Positions 27,864 to 37,305 of a DNA stretch of 64,000 bases are shown here, one piece after another. Position numbers and translations under genes: made by a program. The notes below the pieces were generated by a model. The model saw nothing but the letters and a program-made list of their open reading frames with translations, had not been told where the DNA came from and made no database searches. The stretch is taken from assembly GCF_018860745.1 (NCBI RefSeq), contig NZ_JAHKPY010000012.1, positions 701,166 through 765,165 of the forward strand. Reading direction: 5' to 3'. The stretch is from Zobellia uliginosa (GTDB taxonomy: Bacteria > Bacteroidota > Bacteroidia > Flavobacteriales > Flavobacteriaceae). Each line of letters begins with the position of its first letter. Position 1 is the first letter of the stretch.

Positions 27864-28927
27864 TGAAACCAGTATATATACATAGCGTAGGTTCCGTATC
27901 GGCACAGAAAACTTTTGAAAATGAAGAGTTTCTTAATGAAATCAGGGAGTATAATGACACCACGGTAAAAGTTATAGATCCCAACTATAAAGATTTTATT
28001 CCACCGGCGGCGGCACGCCGTATGGCGCGTGGTATAAAAATGAGTGCGGTAAGCTCTAAAAATGCCCTTACCGAAGCTGGATTGGAAAATGTAGATGCTA
28101 TTATTGTGGGCACAGGATTAGGCTGCATTGGCGACTCTGAAAGATTTGTTAGCGATATTATTAAAAATGATGAGCAGTTTTTAACGCCAACACGTTTTAT
28201 ACAATCATCGCACAATACCGTGGCTGGACAAATTGCCCTAGGCCTAGGCTGCAAAGGCCATAATTTTACTTTTGTTCATTCGGCAATTTCATTTGAATCA
28301 TCATTGATCGATGCTAAAATGATGCTGGAAAATGATGAAGCCATTACTGTTTTAGTTGGTGGTGTAGATGAACTTGTTGACCACCATGTAGAAACTCACC
28401 GTTTAATCGGCCATATCAAAAAAGAACCTTTAGCGTCTCAAGACCTTTTAAAATCCAAAACAGAAGGAATGGTTATGGGTGAAGGGTCTCATTTTTTTGT
28501 ACTTTCCAATGAAAAAACACCTTCTAGCTATTCTGAATTGCTTGCTGTAAGAACGTTCAATACTATTTCCAAAGACCGTTTAAATCAGAAAATCAATAGG
28601 TTTTTAGAAAGTCAGCAGGTAAGCATAGAAGATATTGACTTAATTATACTGGGTAATAACGGTGATATTAACTTTGACGATTATTATAAGCAGCTAACTA
28701 CCGGCATATTCGCAAACACGGCTCAAGCGTACTACAAACATCTATCCGGCGATTTTGATACCGCATCTGGATTCGCTTTTTGGTTGGCCAATAAAATTCT
28801 AAAAACACAGCATATACCCGATGTTGTTAAATTGAATGCTATTGAATCCTCTAGTTTAAAAACCATTTTGATTTACAACCAATACAGAGGAGAAAACCAT
28901 AGCCTTACTTTAATTCGCAAATGCTAA
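27863..28927 (+). CDS. Chain-length-factor-like ketosynthase homologue (ApeC-like)
   Basis: 354 aa with ketosynthase fold landmarks (IIVGTGLGCIGDSERF, LVGGVDELVDHH, EGMVMGEGSHFFVLS). At the nucleophile position the sequence is FVHSAISFESSL, so the catalytic Cys aligns with Ala141, and the NAHGT and TGH histidine blocks are also missing. It should be an inactive partner that sets chain length for the active synthase encoded just upstream. The start at 27863 (MKPVYIHSVGS) is preferred to an upstream one that would read through the previous gene. Confidence 0.85.
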   Translation: MKPVYIHSVGSVSAQKTFENEEFLNEIREYNDTTVKVIDPNYKDFIPPAAARRMARGIKMSAVSSKNALTEAGLENVDAIIVGTGLGCIGDSERFVSDIIKNDEQFLTPTRFIQSSHNTVAGQIALGLGCKGHNFTFVHSAISFESSLIDAKMMLENDEAITVLVGGVDELVDHHVETHRLIGHIKKEPLASQDLLKSKTEGMVMGEGSHFFVLSNEKTPSSYSELLAVRTFNTISKDRLNQKINRFLESQQVSIEDIDLIILGNNGDINFDDYYKQLTTGIFANTAQAYYKHLSGDFDTASGFAFWLANKILKTQHIPDVVKLNAIESSSLKTILIYNQYRGENHSLTLIRKC

Positions 28928-29697
28928 AGCGAAAAAGGACAAATACCGTTGCTCTTCTTCTTTTGCTATTTGCTGTAGCAGTTTATTTTTTAGAATACGG
29001 CCCCTTGTGGCCTATATTCATTATCCTGTTCATTTGGTTCGCCGTTACCCTATTTGGCTCTTTTTTTATCCGATGGAATTATCACCTTACTTCTAAACAT
29101 TCCAACAAAGACACAACTTATCAATGGGTCTCCATAACATTTGATGATGGGCCTAATACTGAATTTACACCCCGAATATTAGAGTTACTGGCCAAGTTTG
29201 GTGCCAAAGCAACTTTCTTCTGCGTGGGAAAGAATATTGAGCAACATCCTGAAATTCTAAAACAGCTTATATCTCAAGGGCATAGTGTGGGCAACCACAC
29301 CTACTCCCACTCCAACAATTTTGGATTTTTACCGTTAGATAAAGTGTTGAACGAACTAAAACAAACCGAAAATCTGGTGCACTCTTTAACCGGTAAAAAA
29401 ATGAAACTCTATCGTCCGGCTTTTGGAGTGACCAATCCACAAATTGCAAAAGCAGTTCAACAGTTGAAAGTACATTCCATAGGATGGAACGTACGTTCTT
29501 TGGACACCACCTTCAGGTCCGAAAAAACAATCCTGAAACGAATTACCAATACTGTTTCCAAAGGTGATGTGATACTATTACATGATACCAGCGAAAAAAC
29601 AATAGTCGTTTTGGAACAGTTATTGTTATTTTTGCGAGAGAAAAATCTGGGTTCGGTCACGATTGACCGCCTATTAGAAATCGAAGCTTATGCATAA
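28921..29697 (+). CDS. Polysaccharide deacetylase (NodB) family protein
   Basis: 258 aa with two N-terminal hydrophobic segments (about 9-25 and 28-50) and a NodB domain: SITFDDGP (Asp75, Asp76) and the zinc pair NHTYSH (His126, His130). It overlaps the preceding gene by 7 bp and the LolA gene by 8 bp. Deacetylase-like genes are regular members of flexirubin clusters, but their substrate in this setting is unknown. Confidence 0.88.
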   Translation: MLKRKRTNTVALLLLLFAVAVYFLEYGPLWPIFIILFIWFAVTLFGSFFIRWNYHLTSKHSNKDTTYQWVSITFDDGPNTEFTPRILELLAKFGAKATFFCVGKNIEQHPEILKQLISQGHSVGNHTYSHSNNFGFLPLDKVLNELKQTENLVHSLTGKKMKLYRPAFGVTNPQIAKAVQQLKVHSIGWNVRSLDTTFRSEKTILKRITNTVSKGDVILLHDTSEKTIVVLEQLLLFLREKNLGSVTIDRLLEIEAYA

Positions 29698-30307
29698 GAT
29701 ACTTTTTCTTTTATTTTTTATTTCCATTTCTGTCATTGCTCAGAAGGAAATGACCCCTACTGAAGCTGTTGCCTTAAAAACCAAGGTAAAAACCAGAGCA
29801 GAGGCTATTAGCACGGTAATGAGCGAGTTTACACAATACAAGCATTTAGACTTCTTATCAGATGATATTGTATCGCAGGGCAAGCTTGCATTTAAAGTCC
29901 CTAACCTTGTAAAATGGGAGTATACAGAACCTTTTGCTTACTCCGTTTTGTTCAAAAATGAAACCTTGTTCATTAATGATGATGGTAATAAGAGTAATAT
30001 GGATGTGGGTTCCAATAAAATTTTTAAACAGTTGAACCAATTGATTACCGCCAGTATCCGTGGTGATATGTTTGACGATAACGAGTTCAATATCAAATAT
30101 TTTAAAATCAATGATTCCAGTTTGGTCTACTTTCTTCCAAAAGACGAGCAGTTCTCCAAATTCATTAAAGCCTTTCATCTTACTTTCAATGCCAATGGCG
30201 ATGTAATAGAAGTAAAGATGATTGAGCCTTCTGACGATTACACCCATATTAAATTTACTGATCGTGTCGTGAACAAAACCTTGTCAGATGCGGTATTTAC
30301 TGAGTAG
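29690..30307 (+). CDS. LolA-like outer-membrane lipoprotein carrier protein
   Basis: 205 aa, signal peptide ending SVIAQ (about residue 17). The block FTQYKHLDFLSDDIVSQGKLAFKVPNLVKWEY is typical of the LolA/ApeF-like family, which shields hydrophobic cargo in the periplasm. In this cluster the cargo is probably the pigment or its lipid-linked form. Overlaps both neighbours. Confidence 0.87.
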   Translation: MHKILFLLFFISISVIAQKEMTPTEAVALKTKVKTRAEAISTVMSEFTQYKHLDFLSDDIVSQGKLAFKVPNLVKWEYTEPFAYSVLFKNETLFINDDGNKSNMDVGSNKIFKQLNQLITASIRGDMFDDNEFNIKYFKINDSSLVYFLPKDEQFSKFIKAFHLTFNANGDVIEVKMIEPSDDYTHIKFTDRVVNKTLSDAVFTE

Positions 30308-30899
30308 CCTTAGTTTGTTTCTATTAATAGGATGTGCTTCTTACCCTGTTCAAAACGGGTTTGAACCAAAAAGTGATTCCCCAAAGAAAACATCCAACCC
30401 TTACTTCTCAAATGCCAGAAAAGATTATGTTTACAAAGCAAAAATAGATGCATTCAACAGGTCATTTGGTGGTATTTTTATCGTTAAAAAATTAGGTGCG
30501 GAGCATCATCGTATTGCCTTTACCACAGAGATAGGAAACACTATTTTTGATTTTACTTTTAAGGGAGATGATTTTAGGGTGAATCGTATTCTAAAAGACT
30601 TAGACCGTAAAGTACTCATCAATATATTAAAGAGGGACTTTAAAGCTTTAACTCAAGAACACTCTCCGGTTAAAAAGAACTTTGTATTAAACACAGAGAA
30701 CATCCTTCAGACCGATATCCTTTCTAAAAAACATTACTTTTATTACAATGATGAGCAATTGAACAAGATTGTTCGTGTAGACCGAAACAAAGAAAAAGTA
30801 GAATTTACTTTTACCAATATAGACGATCAGTTTGCCAAACAGATTGAAATAGCGCACCACAACTTTAAGCTTCACATTGCATTAAAAGCATTCAAATGA
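30288..30899 (+). CDS. Lipoprotein of the flexirubin cluster, function unknown
   Basis: 203 aa, lipoprotein signal with lipobox LLIGCAS (Cys16). The mature part is rich in charged and aromatic residues and lacks known motifs. It overlaps the LolA gene by 20 bp and the next gene by 4 bp. Aryl-polyene clusters have a comparable small lipoprotein next to LolA and the MMPL-type exporter; a LolB-like receptor role at the outer membrane is a guess supported only by position. Confidence 0.78.
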   Translation: MRYLLSSLSLFLLIGCASYPVQNGFEPKSDSPKKTSNPYFSNARKDYVYKAKIDAFNRSFGGIFIVKKLGAEHHRIAFTTEIGNTIFDFTFKGDDFRVNRILKDLDRKVLINILKRDFKALTQEHSPVKKNFVLNTENILQTDILSKKHYFYYNDEQLNKIVRVDRNKEKVEFTFTNIDDQFAKQIEIAHHNFKLHIALKAFK

Positions 30900-31483
30900 A
30901 GATAATAAAACTCCTTATAATACTGTGCTCTCTATGCAACTCCGGGTTAGCCACCGCACAAGTCCGCCCAGGTTTTAAGGTTGGTTTGAACAGTGCTAAG
31001 ATTAGTAACACCACACTTGATGCTAAATCGGGAATTTACATAGGTGCATTGGTAGATATCCCAATTACGGATTATTACACCCTACAGCCCGAACTTCTAT
31101 ATAGCAATCAAGGCGGAAAATCAAATTCCGACATCTACGGAGATGTAAACATCAATTACGTCTCTATTGGCCTACCCAATAAATTTTATGTGAGTCCAGA
31201 TAGTGGACTTCACTTTATTCTGGGTCTAGGTTTAGACATTAACTTTGAGAACAATTTTGTTAATTTGACGAACTTTAACGGCGATGATGAAATCTCACCT
31301 GTTGATGTTACCGTATTTGGCGGAATTGGCTATGAATTCAATTTTGGTTTAATTCTTGAAGCTAGATATAAGCAAGGCACCATAAGTGTTGATTTCTTTG
31401 GAGAAGATGATTTTTATGAAGAAGTAGGAAGTAACCTCAATGGCGTTTTCCAAATAGGTGCCGCATATAAATTTAAAATCTAA
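30896..31483 (+). CDS. Outer-membrane beta-barrel protein (PorT-like)
   Basis: 195 aa, signal peptide ending ATAQV (about residue 22). The sequence alternates short beta strands, with FKVGLNSAKIS, YTLQPELLYSNQGGKS, GIGYEFNFGLILEARYKQG and a C-terminal strand ending YKFKI, as in small eight-stranded outer-membrane barrels of Bacteroidota. It sits inside the operon and may help place the pigment in the outer membrane. Confidence 0.82.
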   Translation: MKIIKLLIILCSLCNSGLATAQVRPGFKVGLNSAKISNTTLDAKSGIYIGALVDIPITDYYTLQPELLYSNQGGKSNSDIYGDVNINYVSIGLPNKFYVSPDSGLHFILGLGLDINFENNFVNLTNFNGDDEISPVDVTVFGGIGYEFNFGLILEARYKQGTISVDFFGEDDFYEEVGSNLNGVFQIGAAYKFKI

Positions 31484-31488
31484 GTAAA

Positions 31489-31857
31489 ATGTTGATTGAA
31501 GGGTTATACACCACAGAGAATTTTGAAAAGGAAGACCAAACCGTAAATGCTACGGTAAAACTAAATGCCGCACATAAAGTTTTTAAGGGTCATTTTCCTG
31601 GCAATCCTGTTATGCCTGGTGTGTGTATGATTCAGATTATAAAGGAACTTACGCAACAAGCTACGGGAAAGACTTTGTTTTTATCGGTTGCCAATAACGT
31701 TAAGTTTATGGCAATCATCAATCCTGAGAAGAATAATATTATTCAACTCACTTTGAATATCACAGAAGAAAATAGCGTTGTAAAAGTAAAGAATACTACT
31801 ACTTTTGATGAAACTTTAGCTTTGAAACTTAGCGCCACTTTTAATGTGTTAAACTAA
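31489..31857 (+). CDS. FabZ/FabA-like 3-hydroxyacyl-ACP dehydratase
   Basis: 122 aa hotdog protein with the classical FabZ active-site block GHFPGNPVMPGVCMIQ (His in the HFPG motif). This is the third dehydratase-like gene of the cluster and the only one with an HFPGxPxMPG site. It may serve the resorcinol branch or one stage of polyene elongation. Confidence 0.88.
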   Translation: MLIEGLYTTENFEKEDQTVNATVKLNAAHKVFKGHFPGNPVMPGVCMIQIIKELTQQATGKTLFLSVANNVKFMAIINPEKNNIIQLTLNITEENSVVKVKNTTTFDETLALKLSATFNVLN

Positions 31858-31862
31858 ATCCA

Positions 31863-32366
31863 ATGAGCTTAAAACTAGGTATTACAACAGTATTTTCATT
31901 CTTATTTCTTGCCGGTGTAATTGATCTAGGAAAAGCTAGGTCTGCTTATATAGGAGCTGCAGATAATGAGAATGCAACCCTGGCATTACATGAAGACTTA
32001 ATTTCGGTTGCTAAAACAGATAATAAAACATTGGTAGCCTTTAAAGGTGCGGTAACTACAATGATGGCTAAATATACCAAAGGTATAAAGGACAAAAAAG
32101 CCTATTTTAAAGAAGGTGCGGAACTCTTGGAATTTGCGTTAGAAAAAGACCCTAACAATGTAGAAATACACTGCATAAGATTAAGCGTGCAAGAGAATGT
32201 ACCCAAGATTACGGGATATACTAAGAACATTAAAGAAGACAAGCAATTTATACTGGATAATTTTGGTTCTATCTCCAACAAAAACAGCAAAAACTTCGTT
32301 AAGGGATATATTTCTAAATCCAAGGCTTTCAGTGAAGCAGAAAGGCAATTGCTACAAGGTTCGTAA
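31863..32366 (+). CDS. Hypothetical secreted protein
   Basis: 167 aa, with an N-terminal hydrophobic segment (about 5-20) that may be a signal peptide or anchor. The rest is helical and lysine-rich, with LLEFALEKDPNNVEIHCIRLSVQ, which recalls a TPR-like helix pair. No catalytic motif. It starts 5 bp after the dehydratase and belongs to the operon by position. Not recognised beyond that. Confidence 0.7.
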   Translation: MSLKLGITTVFSFLFLAGVIDLGKARSAYIGAADNENATLALHEDLISVAKTDNKTLVAFKGAVTTMMAKYTKGIKDKKAYFKEGAELLEFALEKDPNNVEIHCIRLSVQENVPKITGYTKNIKEDKQFILDNFGSISNKNSKNFVKGYISKSKAFSEAERQLLQGS

Positions 32367-32408
32367 TACGTATCTTTGTAAAAAATTCGAACCGGTTTTC
32401 TGAACCCT

Positions 32409-33626
32409 TTGAAAAAATTGCTCGTGTCAACCCCTATTCCATCACTTCAAAATTTTATGCAGCAGGCTAATTGCTGTGTACTGGTACCAACATATAACAA
32501 TGCGGGAACCTTAAAAAGGGTGCTTGACAGCATTTTGGAACGAACTAATTCCATTATCGTCATTAACGACGGCGCAACGGATAATACTGCGGAAATCCTA
32601 AAGGCATACCCCAATATTGAGCAAATTAATTTACCTGAAAACAAAGGCAAAGGAAATGCCCTTCAAAAAGGCTTTAAGGCAGCTATTTCTAAAGGATACG
32701 ATTACGCAATAACCATTGACTCGGACGGCCAACATTTTCCTGAAGACCTTTCTGTATTTTTAGAGGCATTGCTAAAAGAAGAAACGCCTAATGTTCTTTA
32801 CATTGGCTCCCGTAACATGCAGCAGGAAGATGTTCCCGGAAAAAGCAGTTTTGGCAATAAGTTCTCTAATTTTTGGTTTTGGTTTGAAACTGGCACAAAA
32901 CTTCAGGATACGCAGTGCGGCTACCGTCTTTATCCTTTAAAAGAAATAAAGGATCTAAATTTTTATACACCAAAATTCGAGTTTGAAATAGAGGTAATTG
33001 TTCGTCTGGCATGGAACGGAACTTTGGTGAAAAATGTACCCGTTCGTATTCTATATGACGAAACGGAAAGGGTATCTCACTTTAGAACCGTTCCCGACTT
33101 TACCCGTATAAGTGTACTTAACACTTGGTTGGTTATTATTGCTATTCTATATATAAAGCCCCGTAACTTTATTCGGAAAATTAAAAAAAAAGGCTTTAAA
33201 AAATTCCTTTTAGAAGATTTGCTCCGCAGTGATGATCCTCCCAAAACAAAGGCACTTTCCATAGCTCTTGGTGTATTTTTGGGCATAGCTCCTTTCTGGG
33301 GTTTCCAAACCATTCTGGTTTTTGCATTGGCCGCACTTTTTGGATTGAACAAAGCTATAACCTTCGCATTTTCCAATATTAGTCTACCCCCTTTAATTCC
33401 GTTCATAATATTCTTCAGTATTGAAATTGGAGTATTGATTACTGGTGAGGATGTTTCTTTTTCCGTAGAGAACATGACCCAAAATTTTGACCTCCTGCAA
33501 AACCTTAAGACCTACCTTATTGGTAGCTTTGTTCTAGCTATATTATCCGCATTATTGTTTGGTATAATTGGCTATTTCACGATTCTCTTTTTAGGTAAGA
33601 AAAAAATGGTTGTAGATAATGGGTGA
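32409..33626 (+). CDS. Glycosyltransferase family 2 with C-terminal DUF2062
   Basis: 405 aa. The N-terminal GT2 domain has CCVLVPTYNNAGTL, NDGATDNT and the metal-binding DxD-like block TIDSDGQHFPEDL (near 105-118). The C-terminal part has DUF2062 landmarks (APFWGFQTILVFALAALFG) with membrane segments near 290-330 and 365-390. The fusion is common in Bacteroidota and in aryl-polyene clusters. TTG 32409 is used as start; ATG 32457 (MQQANCCVLV) is an equally good choice. Substrate unknown. Confidence 0.87.
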   Translation: MKKLLVSTPIPSLQNFMQQANCCVLVPTYNNAGTLKRVLDSILERTNSIIVINDGATDNTAEILKAYPNIEQINLPENKGKGNALQKGFKAAISKGYDYAITIDSDGQHFPEDLSVFLEALLKEETPNVLYIGSRNMQQEDVPGKSSFGNKFSNFWFWFETGTKLQDTQCGYRLYPLKEIKDLNFYTPKFEFEIEVIVRLAWNGTLVKNVPVRILYDETERVSHFRTVPDFTRISVLNTWLVIIAILYIKPRNFIRKIKKKGFKKFLLEDLLRSDDPPKTKALSIALGVFLGIAPFWGFQTILVFALAALFGLNKAITFAFSNISLPPLIPFIIFFSIEIGVLITGEDVSFSVENMTQNFDLLQNLKTYLIGSFVLAILSALLFGIIGYFTILFLGKKKMVVDNG

Positions 33627-36600
33627 TTTTTTCTATAAAGCATACCAGTTCATTGCTCAAAAAAGACTTATCTCTTTATCTGTGCTTTTGCTCATCTTGA
33701 TCGGACTATCCGTAATTGTCTCAAAAATTCAGTTTGAAGATGACATAACGTCCTTAATTCCTGCAAATGAGGAAGCGCAACGTGTTCAGAAAGTATTGAA
33801 ATCCATTACGTTCACGGATAAAATTATCATCAACGTACAAAAAGAGGAAGACGGCACAGTAGACGACCTTACCAAATACGCAAAAGACCTATTGGATAGT
33901 CTAGAGCAAAATCAATCTGAATATATAAAAAGTATCCAAGGACGTGTCAATTCCGATGATGTTCCCAAAACGCTGGATTTGGTTTATAATAACCTACCTC
34001 TCTTTTTAGAATTAGATGATTACCCTAGCATCTCTAAAAAGATCGGCCCGGATAGCATTGCAAAAGTCACTGAGGAGAATTACCGTACGCTTATTTCCCC
34101 TTCAGGTATCGTAGCTAAAAAAACGATTGTAAAAGACCCTTTGCACCTCTCTTTCATTGCCCTGAAACGCTTACAGGAATTAGGCGTTGGGGACGACTTT
34201 AAACTAAAAAACGGATTCCTATTGGATAAAGAAGAAAAAAACATTCTTCTCTTTCTGACCCCTGCAAATGGCTCCAACGAAACTGACAAAAACCTACCGT
34301 TTTCTAATGCCTTATATGTTCTACAAGACCAACTTAACCAGGTTTACAAAGCAAAAGTACATAGCGAATACTATGGTGCAGCACTGGTTGCCGTTGCCAA
34401 TGCCAAACAAATAAGAAGTGATATTCAGTTTACGGTAAGTGTTGCCATGACCTTGCTCATCATTATTTTAATGTTGTTCTACAGAAAATTGGCTTTACCG
34501 TTTATTCTTTTTTTACCAACCCTGGTTGGGGCGTTGATGTCCATTGCTTTTCTGTGTGTTCTCAGGGACAGAATTTCAGCTATTTCCTTGGGTATCGGCT
34601 CAGTTTTATTGGGTGTAACGCTAGATTATGCCTTACATATCCTCACCCACATTAGAAACGGAAACGGGGTTGAAAGCCTTTACAAAGAAGTGGCGCCTTC
34701 CATTCTTATGAGCAGCCTTACTACGGCCTCTGCCTTTTTGTGCCTTTTGTTCTTAGAATCCCAAGCCTTACAAGATCTTGGTATTTTTGCCGCAGTAAGT
34801 GTTCTGGGAGCATCGGTTTTTGCTTTACTGTTCATTCCACAGGTATATTCGCCGAAAAGCGCCGTAAGTGCAAGACGAACAATTTTAGACCGGGTGGCTG
34901 CCTTTGACTTTCACAAATCTAAGTGGGCCATTATTGGCTTGGTTCTATTTTCCGTTATTAGCATCTTCACTTATAACAAGGTTGTTTTCAATAAGGATAT
35001 TGCCAAATTGAATTATGAAACCAAAGTACTTCGCGAGGCTAGGGAACGACTGGAGATTTTGACCGATATTAGTTCAAAGTCTATCTACTTGTCAACCTAT
35101 GGAAATGACATTGAAAGCGTTTTGACTCAAAACGACTCTCTTTATGACGAATTGAAAATCCTTGAAGAGGAAAACAATATACTCAGTTTCAGTTCTGTTG
35201 GCGGACTCATACGAGCAAAGAAAACACAGGAAGCAAAAATCAAAGCTTGGGAAAATTTCTGGAATCAAGAGAAAATCAATGCTACTAAAAAAACTCTAAT
35301 TGAAAGTAGTGCTGAATTCGGTTTTAAACCTACTACGTTCTCTAAGTTTTATGATTTATTGAATGCGGATTTTGAACCTATGGAGGTCACCGCTTTTGAA
35401 TCTATAAAATCATTCTCGCTTGATGATTATATCGTGAATGATGAGAACGGAACTACAATTACCTCCTTGGTAAAAGTAGATGATGACCATATTGATGCCT
35501 TGCGCAAACGCTTTGAAAATTCGCCCAACACCCTTCTCATTGACCGGCAACAGGTAAACGAAACGTTTTTAGGTAACCTTAAAAATGATTTCAACAGCCT
35601 TATTGGGTATTCCTTTGTGGTGGTTCTGCTTATTCTTATTCTATTTTATCGTAGTCTTTCATTGACCGTGATAACCAGCATCCCTATTTTCCTCACTTGG
35701 TTTTTGACCGTGGGTATAATGGGCCTTTTTCATATTGAATTCAACATTTTTAATATTATCATCTGCAGTTTCATTTTTGGGCTTGGAGTAGATTATAGCA
35801 TTTTCATAACCAACGGATTACTTACTGAGTACCGAACGGGCGAAAAAGTTCTTCCTACCCATAAGACTTCTATATTATTATCGGTCATAACTACTATTGC
35901 GGGAGTTGGCGTATTGATTTTTGCAAAGCACCCTGTTCTATATACTATCTCTACAGTATCGTTAATTGGTATTCTATCTGCTGCATTTGTTGCTTTTACC
36001 CTTCAACCCTTATTATTTAGATTGTTTATTGGTAGTGCTGATAAGCGACCCATTTCTATACGCTATTTTATTCATTCCGTTTTATCATTTACCTATTTCG
36101 GTTCAGGAGGTTTTTTACATTCCATATACGGAGTGATTAAACTAAAACTATCACCACAGAGTAGACAAAAAGTGAATCTTGGGTTTCATAAATCGGTTTC
36201 AAAATTAATGGGATCCGTTTTGTATACGAATCCGTTTGTATCCAAAGAAATAAGAAATCCGTATAACGAGACTTTTGAAAAGCCGGTGATGATCATTGCT
36301 AACCATACCAGCTTTTTAGACATACTGGCTATTGGCATGCTCCATCCAAAGATTATATTCATGGTAAACGATTGGGTGTACAACTCGCCTGTATTTGGTA
36401 GTGCTGCAAAATTAGCAGGGGCTTACCCTGTCTCCGGAGGTATTGAAAACGGAGAAGCATTTTTAAAGGAAAAGGTTGCGCAAGGCTTCAGTATTATCGC
36501 TTTCCCAGAAGGCACACGCTCAACGAGCAATAAAATAAAACGCTTTCATAAAGGGGCTTTTTATCTGGCACAGCAGTTTGAGTTGGATATTCTACCTGTA

Positions 36601-37305
36601 CTTATTCATGGAAATTCCGAAGTACTGCCTAAAGGTAGTTTTATCATTCGCGATGGTAGTATCACTATAGAATTGTTACCGAGAATCAAGGCTCATGACA
36701 CACAATACGGCAAGAACTATAGTGAGCGTGCTAAAAAGCTTGGCGCATATTTCAGGAATGAGTTCAGAAGACTTAGAGATGAGATTGAGGACGAAAACTA
36801 TTGGAACAAAGCACTTTTAGAAAATTTCAGATACAAAGGTGATGTGGTTTACAAGGCCGTTAAACAGGATATAGAAACGCATAAAAAAACCTACCAATTA
36901 CTTCTAAAACGAATTGGACCAAAAACCAAAGTCGTTCATATATCTCAAGATTTTGGACAATTGGACATACTTCTTGCTCTAGATTCCATAGACAGAAAAA
37001 TTACGGTGAAACTGCAAAACACCGAAGCTTCCGCTTTGCTTAAACATAATTTCCTGACCAAGAACTATAGTAAAATTACGGTGGCAAATTCTATGAAAGA
37101 AGCCATAAGCACCCCTGGTGATGTTCTTTTAATCGATATAAAACTGGACACAAAATATTTTTCAGAACCTGAATTTAATAAGTTTGAAACTATTATCTTA
37201 TTCAAGAAAGCCCAGCAATTAGAATTAGCTCCATTAGAAGCACTGGGTTTCATTACTAGCGAACAAAATGATAACTTTAGGCTACTAAAAAATATCGGCG
37301 GATAA
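33619..37305 (+). CDS. MMPL family exporter fused to lysophospholipid acyltransferase and a degenerate methyltransferase-like tail
   Basis: 1228 aa. Residues 1-820 are an RND/MMPL exporter with two sets of membrane segments (about 17-36, 265-420; 655-820) and two periplasmic loops. Residues about 860-1060 are a PlsC-type acyltransferase with NHTSFLD (near 895) and FPEGTRS (near 961-967). The last 150 residues resemble a Rossmann-type methyltransferase (related proteins are annotated as trifunctional), but the SAM-binding glycine motif is not visible. It overlaps the GT2 gene by 8 bp. It probably exports and esterifies the pigment or its precursor at the membrane. Confidence 0.9.
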   Translation: MGDFFYKAYQFIAQKRLISLSVLLLILIGLSVIVSKIQFEDDITSLIPANEEAQRVQKVLKSITFTDKIIINVQKEEDGTVDDLTKYAKDLLDSLEQNQSEYIKSIQGRVNSDDVPKTLDLVYNNLPLFLELDDYPSISKKIGPDSIAKVTEENYRTLISPSGIVAKKTIVKDPLHLSFIALKRLQELGVGDDFKLKNGFLLDKEEKNILLFLTPANGSNETDKNLPFSNALYVLQDQLNQVYKAKVHSEYYGAALVAVANAKQIRSDIQFTVSVAMTLLIIILMLFYRKLALPFILFLPTLVGALMSIAFLCVLRDRISAISLGIGSVLLGVTLDYALHILTHIRNGNGVESLYKEVAPSILMSSLTTASAFLCLLFLESQALQDLGIFAAVSVLGASVFALLFIPQVYSPKSAVSARRTILDRVAAFDFHKSKWAIIGLVLFSVISIFTYNKVVFNKDIAKLNYETKVLREARERLEILTDISSKSIYLSTYGNDIESVLTQNDSLYDELKILEEENNILSFSSVGGLIRAKKTQEAKIKAWENFWNQEKINATKKTLIESSAEFGFKPTTFSKFYDLLNADFEPMEVTAFESIKSFSLDDYIVNDENGTTITSLVKVDDDHIDALRKRFENSPNTLLIDRQQVNETFLGNLKNDFNSLIGYSFVVVLLILILFYRSLSLTVITSIPIFLTWFLTVGIMGLFHIEFNIFNIIICSFIFGLGVDYSIFITNGLLTEYRTGEKVLPTHKTSILLSVITTIAGVGVLIFAKHPVLYTISTVSLIGILSAAFVAFTLQPLLFRLFIGSADKRPISIRYFIHSVLSFTYFGSGGFLHSIYGVIKLKLSPQSRQKVNLGFHKSVSKLMGSVLYTNPFVSKEIRNPYNETFEKPVMIIANHTSFLDILAIGMLHPKIIFMVNDWVYNSPVFGSAAKLAGAYPVSGGIENGEAFLKEKVAQGFSIIAFPEGTRSTSNKIKRFHKGAFYLAQQFELDILPVLIHGNSEVLPKGSFIIRDGSITIELLPRIKAHDTQYGKNYSERAKKLGAYFRNEFRRLRDEIEDENYWNKALLENFRYKGDVVYKAVKQDIETHKKTYQLLLKRIGPKTKVVHISQDFGQLDILLALDSIDRKITVKLQNTEASALLKHNFLTKNYSKITVANSMKEAISTPGDVLLIDIKLDTKYFSEPEFNKFETIILFKKAQQLELAPLEALGFITSEQNDNFRLLKNIGG

